Origin: Collinsella sp.
GTDB lineage: Bacteria; Actinomycetota; Coriobacteriia; Coriobacteriales; Coriobacteriaceae
DNA: 12,259 nt
Direction: 5' to 3'
NCBI GenBank assembly: GCA_031296755.1
Contig: JAUMMZ010000046.1
Span: 1 to 12,259, forward strand
Under the pieces are notes generated by a model. The model saw nothing but the letters and a program-made list of their open reading frames with translations, was not told the DNA's origin and searched no databases. Both the position numbers and the translations under genes were made by a program. Positions 7,109 to 12,259 of the stretch are shown here, piece after piece. Every line of letters begins with the position of its first letter. Within the stretch, counting starts at the first letter, position 1.

Positions 7109-8446
7109 TTAGGAGTTCGCCAGGTAGTGCTTAATCTCCCACTCGGTGATCGTAGACTCGAACTTATGCCACTCGTCGCGCTTCTTTTTGAGGAAGAAGC
7201 TGTGGATGTGCTCGCCGAGGGCATCCTTCATAAACTGCGAGTCCTCAAACACGTCGAGCGCCTCTTTGAGCGAGCGCGGCAGCGGCGTGTAGCCGGCCTC
7301 GAGCATCTGACGATCGGTAAGCTTGAGCGTCTCGGCCGTGGCCTCGGGCGGGAGCTCCAGCTTGCGCTCGATGCCGTCCAGACCAGCCGCCAGCGTGACG
7401 GCGTTGACCAGGTACGGGTTGGCCATGGGGTCGGGACTGCGCAGCTCAATGCGCGTGGACAGCTGCTTGCCGGGCTTGTAGACCGGAATGCGGACCATGC
7501 TCGCGCGGTTGCGCAGGCCCCACGTGGCGTACTGCGGCACGGAATCGCCGCCCGTGGTGATGCGCTTGTACGAGTTGACCGTGGGGTTAGTGATAGCGCT
7601 GATCTCGCGCGCGTGTGCCAGAATGCCGGCCATGTAGTGCTTGGCGATATCGGAGAGGTGGTACTTCTCGTCGTCCTCGCCCCAAAAGACGTTGTTGCCG
7701 TCGTGGTCGAATAGCGACTGGCACAGGAACATAGCGCTGCCGTCCTCGCCCGCCAACGGCTTGGGCATAAAGGAGGCGTGGCAACCGCTCTCGTAGGCCT
7801 GCTGCTTAATGATGAGTTTGGCCGTGGTGATGGCGTCGGACATGCTCAGGGCCTCGGCGTGGCGCAGACTCATGCCGTGCTGCGAGCGGCCGGCGGCGTG
7901 GAAGGTGTACTCCACGGGCACGGACATCTTCTCGAGCGTGAGGACCGTGTTGCGACGCAGGTCGCGGGCGGCATCGCTTACCGAAAGATCGAAGTAGCCC
8001 ACGTTGTCGAGCGGCTCAGGGGTGTGCTCGTCGGGGAAGTAGTAATACTCCAGCTCGGCGCCCACGTTGAGCAGATAGCCGGCCTTCTCGGCCTTATAGA
8101 ACATGCGGCGCAACGCATCGCGCGGATCACCGGCGAAGGGCTTGCGGTCGGGGGTGCACACGTCGCAGAACACGCGGGCGACGCCGTTGTGGCTCGGTCG
8201 CCACGGCAAAATCTGGAAGGTCGAAGCATCGGGAAACGCCAGCATGTCGGCTTCCTCGGGCGTGGCAAAGCCCTCGATGGCGGAGCCGTCAAAGCCAATA
8301 CCCTCCTCAAAAGCGACCTCGAGGTCCTCGGGGCTAATGGCAAAGTTCTTGAGGCGGCCGAGAATGTCGACAAACCACAGACGCACAAAGCGGATGTCAC
8401 GCTGCTCTACGGAGCGGAGTACGTAATCGATGTTCTGCTGGTTCAT
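7109..8446 (-). CDS. glnA: Type I glutamine synthetase-like protein
   Basis: The 445-aa length and architecture match short (alpha) GSI glutamine synthetases, which make glutamine from glutamate, ammonia and ATP. Family motifs include the intersubunit loop GFDGSAIEGF (51-60), GAELEYYYF (129-137), FMPKPLAGEDGS (226-237), NPTVNSYKR (287-295), NRASMVRIP and STRIELRSPDPMANPYL (330-346). Compared from memory with the B. subtilis enzyme, E131, E133 and E334 are kept. Three other metal-ligand positions differ: the Glu of HHEVAPGQHE is A184, its second Glu is G191, and the His of GSGMH is F240. The flap Glu is D301. The product may be a divergent or catalytically altered GS. There is no adenylylation-Tyr extension. 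ATG 8446 has GGGGAG 4 nt upstream. It probably forms an operon with the downstream GlnR-like regulator. Confidence 0.9.
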   Translation of the reverse strand: MNQQNIDYVLRSVEQRDIRFVRLWFVDILGRLKNFAISPEDLEVAFEEGIGFDGSAIEGFATPEEADMLAFPDASTFQILPWRPSHNGVARVFCDVCTPDRKPFAGDPRDALRRMFYKAEKAGYLLNVGAELEYYYFPDEHTPEPLDNVGYFDLSVSDAARDLRRNTVLTLEKMSVPVEYTFHAAGRSQHGMSLRHAEALSMSDAITTAKLIIKQQAYESGCHASFMPKPLAGEDGSAMFLCQSLFDHDGNNVFWGEDDEKYHLSDIAKHYMAGILAHAREISAITNPTVNSYKRITTGGDSVPQYATWGLRNRASMVRIPVYKPGKQLSTRIELRSPDPMANPYLVNAVTLAAGLDGIERKLELPPEATAETLKLTDRQMLEAGYTPLPRSLKEALDVFEDSQFMKDALGEHIHSFFLKKKRDEWHKFESTITEWEIKHYLANS

Positions 8447-8511
8447 GTCGCTCCCCTTTCTTTCGGGCGGGTTTCGACTGGTCTATATCGCAGATACTAT
8501 CGCAGAAAAAT

Positions 8512-8527
8512 GTTTCCGCAGGGTTAA
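8512..8527 (-). promoter_or_regulatory. Candidate GlnR-type operator upstream of glnA
   Basis: On the minus strand the sequence TTAAC-CCTGCG-GAAAC lies 66-81 bp upstream of the glnA start. Actinobacterial GlnR boxes consist of GTnAC and GAAAC half-sites separated by 6 bp. This fits one a/b pair except for T in place of the first G. Only one pair is seen, so a chance match is possible. Confidence 0.3.
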
Positions 8528-8580
8528 AGCGTATCAAGCGCTCAAAAAACGTGTGTGAACAGGCAGTTGCGAACGAATGG

Positions 8581-9603
8581 TTAGCGCGAGGTCGATGCGC
8601 GGTGTTCGATATGACCGGGAATCTCGATGCGCTTGGGGGCGAGCTTTGCGGCATCGCCCACCGTAGTGGTAACGACGTCGATGCGCTCGGAGAGGCGCTC
8701 GACTACGCGCTCGGCAATGGTAAGGGTGTCCTGCGCGGCCGTGGTCACGCCGCCAAAGAGCACGTAGTTCCAGGGGTAATCGTCGAACGTCGCGATCTTA
8801 AGACCCGCCGGCAACGAGGGTCCCAGCTGCGCCAGCGCCTCGGTCAGACGCAGAAAGACCAGGCCGTTGACGGCAATGAGGCCGAGCTTTTTACCTGCAT
8901 AGCCGCGGATGGTCTCGTCCAAGCGGCCGACGCCCGTGGCGCCACCATCGGCCAGGGTGACGACCTCGCCCGCAAGACCGCGGCGCGAAAGCTCGTCGGC
9001 AAAGGCCTCGGCGCGCTCGCGACGCACGGGGCTGTCATCGCTTGCCTCGGTGAGCAGGCACAGGCGCTCGCTGCCAGCGGCAGCCAAGGCGTCTACCAAG
9101 CCGGCAACCAGCTCGCGGTTGTTAGATGTCACCAGATCGACACCGCCGGCGGCAACATCGCGGTCGAGCAGCACAACGGGTAAACGTCCCGCGGCAGCGG
9201 CGATAGCCTCGTCGTTACCGCCGCAGGTATTGACGACCAGGCCGTCCACGCCGGCGTCGATAAGCCTGGTAAGCGATTCGGCCTCTTTAGCGGGATCGTT
9301 GCCGCTAATGGCCGTCATGAGCGAGCAGCCGCGCGCGGCGGCACTGGCGGAAAGCCCTTCGAGCATGGCGCTCGAGAACGGGTTGGCGATGTCGGCCAAA
9401 ATCACGCCGATGAGGTTGGTGCGCGAGCTGCGCAGATTGCGCGCGGCGGCACGCGGGCGATAGCCGGTGCGCTCGATAACCGCCGCGATGCGAGCACGGG
9501 TTTCCTCGGTCATTTGCCCGGGACGGTTGTTGAGATAGCGCGAGACCGTGGCCGGGCTCACGCCCGCCTCGGCGGCAATGTCCTTGATTCTCATCTGCGC
9601 CAT
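8581..9603 (-). CDS. LacI-family transcriptional regulator (KdgR-like)
   Basis: This 340-aa repressor has an N-terminal LacI helix-turn-helix (RIKDIAAEAGVSPATVSRYL at 5-24) and the hinge region. A periplasmic-binding-protein-like effector domain follows (from about 62, NLIGVILADIANPFSSAMLEG; later TFDDYPWNY at 272-280). It should bind a palindromic operator with a central CG and release it on binding a sugar effector. It is divergent from kdgK and separated by a promoter region with matching operators, so it most likely controls the kdgK-kdgA genes and itself. 2-keto-3-deoxygluconate or KDPG as the effector is an inference. ATG 9603 is preceded by GGGGGTG; a second ATG 9 bp later has no such signal, and a longer upstream frame is not LacI-like. 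Confidence 0.93.
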   Translation of the reverse strand: MAQMRIKDIAAEAGVSPATVSRYLNNRPGQMTEETRARIAAVIERTGYRPRAAARNLRSSRTNLIGVILADIANPFSSAMLEGLSASAAARGCSLMTAISGNDPAKEAESLTRLIDAGVDGLVVNTCGGNDEAIAAAAGRLPVVLLDRDVAAGGVDLVTSNNRELVAGLVDALAAAGSERLCLLTEASDDSPVRRERAEAFADELSRRGLAGEVVTLADGGATGVGRLDETIRGYAGKKLGLIAVNGLVFLRLTEALAQLGPSLPAGLKIATFDDYPWNYVLFGGVTTAAQDTLTIAERVVERLSERIDVVTTTVGDAAKLAPKRIEIPGHIEHRASTSR

Positions 9604-9667
9604 AGCGCACCCCCGTTTCCCAATGTCGGCAGTCTGAGCCATTTTAGGCATTTTTTAAAAATCTCGG

Positions 9668-9696
9668 TTGCAAAACGCTGTAGGTGAGTATACTAC
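9668..9696 (+). promoter_or_regulatory. Probable promoter of kdgK-kdgA
   Basis: A -35-like TTGCAA (9668-9673) precedes GTATACTAC. The -10 can be read as TATACT (9689-9694, 15-bp spacer) or TACTAC (9691-9696, 17-bp spacer). Transcription would start near 9701-9703, directly at the operator repeat. Confidence 0.5.
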
Positions 9697-9704
9697 AACT
9701 CGAA

Positions 9705-9733
9705 ACGAAACCGATTTCGTAAACCGATTTCGG
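9705..9733. promoter_or_regulatory. Doubled LacI-type operator
   Basis: ACGAAACCGATTTCGT (9705-9720) is a near-perfect 16-bp palindrome with a central CG, as LacI-family proteins prefer. Its core AAACCGATTTCG occurs again immediately after, at 9721-9732, in the same orientation. The pair lies over the predicted kdgK transcription start, between the divergent genes. A repressor bound here would block kdgK transcription. The neighbouring LacI protein is the obvious candidate to bind it. Confidence 0.7.
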
Positions 9734-9737
9734 CAAG

Positions 9738-9793
9738 CGTTGGCACGGTGGTGCAAAGATGTACCCTACCGTCTTGGCACCTCCGTGCCAACG
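9738..9793 (+). promoter_or_regulatory. Long hairpin in the kdgK 5' leader
   Basis: Bases 9738-9754 (CGTTGGCACGGTGGTGC) pair with 9777-9793 (GCACCTCCGTGCCAACG), giving 11 bp plus 5 bp with one T-T mismatch around a 22-nt loop. An alternative pairing exists inside (ACGGT 9745-9749 with ACCGT 9767-9771). It lies downstream of the promoter and operator and 44 bp before the kdgK start codon, so it would form in the mRNA leader. No U-tract follows, so it is not a plain terminator. Confidence 0.6.
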
Positions 9794-9837
9794 CCATATC
9801 AAAGGTGTACGCACGAGCAAGAAGGAGCTGCGCGACC

Positions 9838-10872
9838 ATGGGTAAAACGGTTCTTACCTTTGGCGAGATCATGATGAGGCTCTCGCCCAAAGACCATCTG
9901 CGCATTGAGCAGGCAATCGAATTTGACGTCCGCTATGGCGGCGCTGAGGCCAACACCGCTCTTTCCCTGGCCTACCAGGGCGACAAGGCCGCTTACGTCT
10001 CCGTTGTCCCGGCCAACCGTCTGGGCGAGTGCGCGCTGCGTTCGCTGAAGGCCTACGACGTCGACACCACGCGCGTCGTGCGTCAGGGCGACCGCCTTGG
10101 CTCCTATGTGTTTGAGGTCGGTGCCTCGCAGCGCGGCAACGGTTGCGTCTACGACCGCAAGTTCTCTGCCATCAACATGGCCAAGCGCGACGTCTTTGAC
10201 TGGGACGAGATCCTCAAGGGCATCGATGTCTTCTATTTCTCCGGCGTGACCCCCGCCGTCTCCGATGAGATGGCCGCCGCCTGCAAGGATGCGCTCACCG
10301 CCTGCCGTGCCAAGGGCATCACCACCGTGTGCGACGTGAACTATCGCGGCAAGATGTGGTCGCCCGAGAAGTCGCAGGCCACCATGAAGGAACTCCTGCC
10401 GCTCGTCGACATCTGCATCGCCAACGACGAGGATGCGCCCGCCGGCCTCGGCATGACCTGCGTCTCTGGTTCCCTTGCCCATGGCATCGAGGAGCGCGAC
10501 ACCTACGTCGAGATGGCCCGTCAGATCTGCGCCGAGTACGGCTGCAAAAAGGTCGCCTCGGTCGTCCGCAACATCTCTTGCGTCGAGCGCTCCATCTGGA
10601 TGGGCATGCTCTTTGACGCCGAGAGCGGCGAGCACTGGTTCTCCCCTGCTCACGACGTGCACGTGCTCGAGGGCGTTGCCGCCGGCGACGCTTTCAACGC
10701 TGGCCTCGTCCATGCCCTCATCAACGACTTTGACCCGCAGGACGCCGTCAACTACGCGATTGCAGCCTCGATCCTCAAGCTCACCATCAAGGGCGATTCC
10801 AACTTGGTGACCGCAGACGAGATCGCAGCCGTGGCATCCGCCGCCGACGGTGGCACCCGCGTCGCGCGCTAG
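9838..10872 (+). CDS. kdgK: 2-keto-3-deoxygluconate kinase (PfkB family)
   Basis: This 344-aa PfkB/ribokinase-family sugar kinase would phosphorylate 2-keto-3-deoxygluconate to KDPG with ATP, in the cytoplasm. Visible features are GEIMMRLSP at the N-terminus, the substrate motif RYGGAEANTALSLAYQG (32-48), DVNYRGKMW (166-174), an AND-E-type motif IANDEDA (194-200) and the signature GVAAGDAFNAG (279-289) with catalytic base D284. The start ATG 9838 follows AGGAG by 11 nt; the frame extends upstream into the leader hairpin without homology. Co-directional KDPG aldolase downstream makes the KDG assignment far more likely than fructokinase or ribokinase. Regulation is probably through the operator at 9705-9733. 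Confidence 0.9.
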   Translation: MGKTVLTFGEIMMRLSPKDHLRIEQAIEFDVRYGGAEANTALSLAYQGDKAAYVSVVPANRLGECALRSLKAYDVDTTRVVRQGDRLGSYVFEVGASQRGNGCVYDRKFSAINMAKRDVFDWDEILKGIDVFYFSGVTPAVSDEMAAACKDALTACRAKGITTVCDVNYRGKMWSPEKSQATMKELLPLVDICIANDEDAPAGLGMTCVSGSLAHGIEERDTYVEMARQICAEYGCKKVASVVRNISCVERSIWMGMLFDAESGEHWFSPAHDVHVLEGVAAGDAFNAGLVHALINDFDPQDAVNYAIAASILKLTIKGDSNLVTADEIAAVASAADGGTRVAR

Positions 10873-10886
10873 TCCGTCTCCATTCC

Positions 10887-11076
10887 GCGGGCCGCAGCTT
10901 TCCAATCCCATACCTCTGCGGCCCGCTCCCCGATTCCTCCGGCCGGGCAAAACCACCAGTCCCATTCCGGTTTTGCCTGGCATTCCCTACATGACTGGTC
11001 GAGCAGCCGGTTTTGGAATTGCTTGTGACCCCAAGCAGTGCCTCCGATAACCAATCCAAAATCGGCTCCTGACCAG
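10887..11076 (+). other. Highly structured kdgK-kdgA spacer (three successive hairpins)
   Basis: The 254-bp gap between the two genes has no ORF but contains three inverted repeats. First, GCGGGCCGCAG (10887-10897) with CTGCGGCCCGC (10916-10926) is 11 bp perfect. Second, GGCAAAACC (10946-10954) with GGTTTTGCC (10969-10977) is 9 bp perfect. Third, a bulged long arm from CTGGTC near 10995 through GCCGGTTTTGGAATTG (to 11021) pairs with CAATCCAAAATCGGC and GACCAG (11052-11076). The third has TGCTTG/CAAGCA (11020-11025 with 11032-11037) near its apex. None is followed by a U-tract. The region may act in mRNA processing or differential expression, or be a small RNA; the function is unknown. Confidence 0.6.
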
Positions 11077-11126
11077 CACATTTGGCAATCACGCGCCCAT
11101 GCGCGCCACACATCGAAAGGAACATC

Positions 11127-11768
11127 ATGTTCGATCAGTTCTACACCACGCTTGAGTCCCTGGGCATCGTGCCGGTCGTTGTGCTCGACAAGGTCGAGGA
11201 CGCCGCTCCGCTCGCCCACGCCCTTATGGCAGCTGGCATGAAGTCCGCCGAGGTCACCTTCCGCACCGCCTGCGCCACCGAGTGCATCGCCGCTATGGCC
11301 GAGGCCGAGCCCGAGATGTGCGTTGGCGCCGGCACCGTCCTGACCGTCGAGCAGGTTGAGCAGGCCCGCGCAGCCGGTGCCAAGTTCATCGTCTCCCCGG
11401 GTTACAACGAGGACGTCGTGAAGCACTGCATCGACATCGACCTGCCCGTCCTTCCCGGCACCGTGACCCCCTCCGAGGTCACCGCAGCCGAGAACCTGGG
11501 CCTCAAGGTCACCAAGTTCTTCCCAGCGTCCCAGTATGGCGGCCTGAACACCATCAAGGCCCTCGCCGCTCCGTTTGTCGGTCACCGCTTTATGCCTACC
11601 GGCGGCGTGAGCACCGCCAACGTCGAGGAGTACCTGAGCTCCTCCGCCATCATCGCCTGCGGTGGCACCTGGATGGTTAAGCCGGCCCTGTTTGCCGACG
11701 GCGACTTCTCCAAGGTCGAGCAGATCGCCCACGAGGCCATGGACGTCGTCAAGAAGGTCCGCGGCTAG
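11127..11768 (+). CDS. eda: 2-keto-3-deoxy-6-phosphogluconate aldolase
   Basis: This 213-aa class I aldolase cleaves KDPG to pyruvate and glyceraldehyde-3-phosphate, completing the route begun by KdgK. The Schiff-base lysine is K130 in VTKFFPASQYGG, and the general-base Glu is E42 in AEVTFRT. The GAGTVLT (68-74) and MPTGGVST (156-163) phosphate-binding motifs of the KDPG/KHG aldolase family are present. The length matches the family. ATG 11127 follows AAAGGA by 5 nt. A TTG 45 bp upstream in frame has no ribosome-binding site. It is probably cotranscribed with kdgK across the structured spacer and ends at a strong terminator. Confidence 0.95.
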   Translation: MFDQFYTTLESLGIVPVVVLDKVEDAAPLAHALMAAGMKSAEVTFRTACATECIAAMAEAEPEMCVGAGTVLTVEQVEQARAAGAKFIVSPGYNEDVVKHCIDIDLPVLPGTVTPSEVTAAENLGLKVTKFFPASQYGGLNTIKALAAPFVGHRFMPTGGVSTANVEEYLSSSAIIACGGTWMVKPALFADGDFSKVEQIAHEAMDVVKKVRG

Positions 11769-11785
11769 GTTTAGCTCTCTATCGT

Positions 11786-11824
11786 GAAAGGGGGCGTGCC
11801 CTAAACCTCGCCCCCTTTCTTTTA
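11786..11824 (+). terminator. Intrinsic terminator after the KDPG aldolase gene
   Basis: GAAAGGGGGCG (11786-11796) pairs perfectly with CGCCCCCTTTC (11809-11819) and is followed by TTTTAAA. It lies 17 bp after the stop codon and ends the kdgK-kdgA unit. Confidence 0.92.
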
Positions 11825-11924
11825 AAGCGGCTCGGAAGCGCGCCGTTTCCGTCACGAACAAGAACCAAAACCGTCTTGTATGCTGATAGAACGTGACGGA
11901 AGCGACACGCCCCCGAGCCGCTTT
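11824..11924. repeat. 101-nt symmetric stem-loop
   Basis: Two 33-nt arms (11824-11856 and 11892-11924) pair over almost their whole length. AAAGCGGCTCGG with CCGAGCCGCTTT is perfect (12 bp), and TTCCGTCACG with CGTGACGGAA is perfect (10 bp). The symmetric middle 11 nt are partly paired. The 35-nt loop contains a further ACAAG/CTTGT stem. It begins at the tail of the aldolase terminator and has no ORF. It could be a small MITE or a structured RNA; the sequence alone does not decide. Confidence 0.6.
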
Positions 11925-11986
11925 GCCTACTCGGCTGGCAGTCGCGCTCAACTAAGACACTTCGACAAAAGCCGAACCATCAAAAC

Positions 11987-12053
11987 AGCTGCGGCGCCGT
12001 CTGGAGGAATGGACCCTTGCTTCCGGTCTTTTCCTCCAAGCGGCGCCGCAACT
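11987..12053. repeat. Second long stem-loop in the gene-free region
   Basis: TGCGGCGCCG (11990-11999) with CGGCGCCGCA (12041-12050) and TGGAGGAA (12002-12009) with TTCCTCCA (12031-12038) form a stem of about 20 bp with a two-base internal loop and a 21-nt apical loop. The 3' strand bases CCGCAAC (12046-12052) can instead pair with GTTGCGG (12080-12086), so two exclusive folds are possible. A TTTT follows the stem on the minus strand. No gene is visible between the aldolase terminator and 12176 apart from these structures. Confidence 0.5.
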
Positions 12054-12128
12054 TTGTGCCCCGGTTACGCCCCAACGCAGTTGCGGTGAAATAGGGACTG
12101 TTTGCGCCACCTAGGTCGCAAAAGGGGG

Positions 12129-12259
12129 TGCGGACAGAAAGTTGGACCGCGGGGCGGTCCGGACTGGAGGTTCGCATGTACAGCAGGGAGAAGGTCGAGC
12201 TCTTCCTCCTGGCGACGGAGGACGGCATGGGGCCGACCGCCGCCGCGAAGTTCGCGGGG
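12129..12259 (+). mobile_element. Left end of an IS3-type insertion sequence (partial)
   Basis: The transposase start at 12176 is preceded by sequence of IS-end character, TGCGGACAGAAAGTTGGACC from 12129, followed by a small GGACCG/CGGTCC hairpin (12144-12160). The element continues beyond the window, so its ends and family cannot be confirmed; 12129 as the left border is a guess. Confidence 0.4.
12176..12259 (+). CDS. Transposase OrfA-like helix-turn-helix protein, N-terminus only
   Basis: Only 28 codons are inside the window: MYSREKVELFLLATEDGM followed by GPTAAAKFAG, which is the start of a helix-turn-helix. The pattern resembles the first ORF of IS3/IS150-type elements, which binds the element ends before the DDE subunit acts. 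The ATG has GGAGG 5 nt upstream. The gene is cut by the window end, so integrity and family are unproven. Confidence 0.55.
   Translation, partial: MYSREKVELFLLATEDGMGPTAAAKFAG

Noticed and set aside
9604..9667. Promoter of the LacI gene with TTGCAA and TAAAAT on the minus strand
   Set aside because: The spacer is about 21 bp; a promoter must be here, but I could not place it.
1..12259. CRISPR arrays, tRNA or rRNA genes, prophage genes
   Set aside because: No regularly spaced repeats, cloverleaf-like segments, rRNA stretches or phage structural genes were seen on either strand.

Overview
The window comes from a high-GC bacterial chromosome. Its gene content (actinobacterial-type orphan regulator, LigA, membrane-anchored HtrA, a LacI-controlled Entner-Doudoroff branch, ISL3 and IS3-type elements) fits a gut Coriobacteriia, most likely a Collinsella-like organism. 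That assignment rests on protein character and codon use, not on a marker gene.

Layout. (1) Bases 1-1568 are an apparently complete ISL3-family insertion sequence: an intact DDE transposase on the minus strand between imperfect terminal inverted repeats. Immediately to its right lies the 3' end of a MATE-type efflux transporter gene (1569-1895, plus strand), so the element appears to have split that gene. A second 3' ORF tail (to 1993) and a bidirectional terminator follow. (2) On the minus strand come ligA (NAD-dependent DNA ligase, 4279-2051) and htrA (membrane-anchored PDZ serine protease, 6187-4727). Between them lies a 203-bp MITE-like element with 29-bp perfect inverted termini. (3) Also on the minus strand, a glutamine-synthetase gene (8446-7109) is followed after 50 bp by an orphan OmpR-type regulator with a degenerate receiver (7058-6396). 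The regulator strongly resembles actinobacterial GlnR, so the pair looks like a self-contained nitrogen-control operon. The glutamine synthetase lacks several residues that are metal ligands in canonical GSI enzymes. (4) A LacI-family repressor (9603-8581, minus) diverges from kdgK (2-keto-3-deoxygluconate kinase, 9838-10872, plus). After a highly structured 254-bp spacer comes the KDPG aldolase gene (11127-11768) with a strong terminator. A promoter, a doubled LacI-type operator and a long leader hairpin sit in the divergent region. (5) The last 450 bp hold two long stem-loops and the 5' end of an IS3-type transposase gene that runs off the window.

How the genes work together: KdgK phosphorylates 2-keto-3-deoxygluconate to KDPG, and the aldolase splits KDPG to pyruvate and glyceraldehyde-3-phosphate. 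This is the lower end of hexuronate/pectin catabolism, probably controlled by the divergent LacI protein. The glnA-like/GlnR-like pair probably handles nitrogen status. ligA and htrA are housekeeping functions with their own terminators. The best leads for something undescribed are the metal-ligand-poor GlnA paired with a GlnR-like regulator, the MITE-like element, and the structured kdgK-kdgA spacer.
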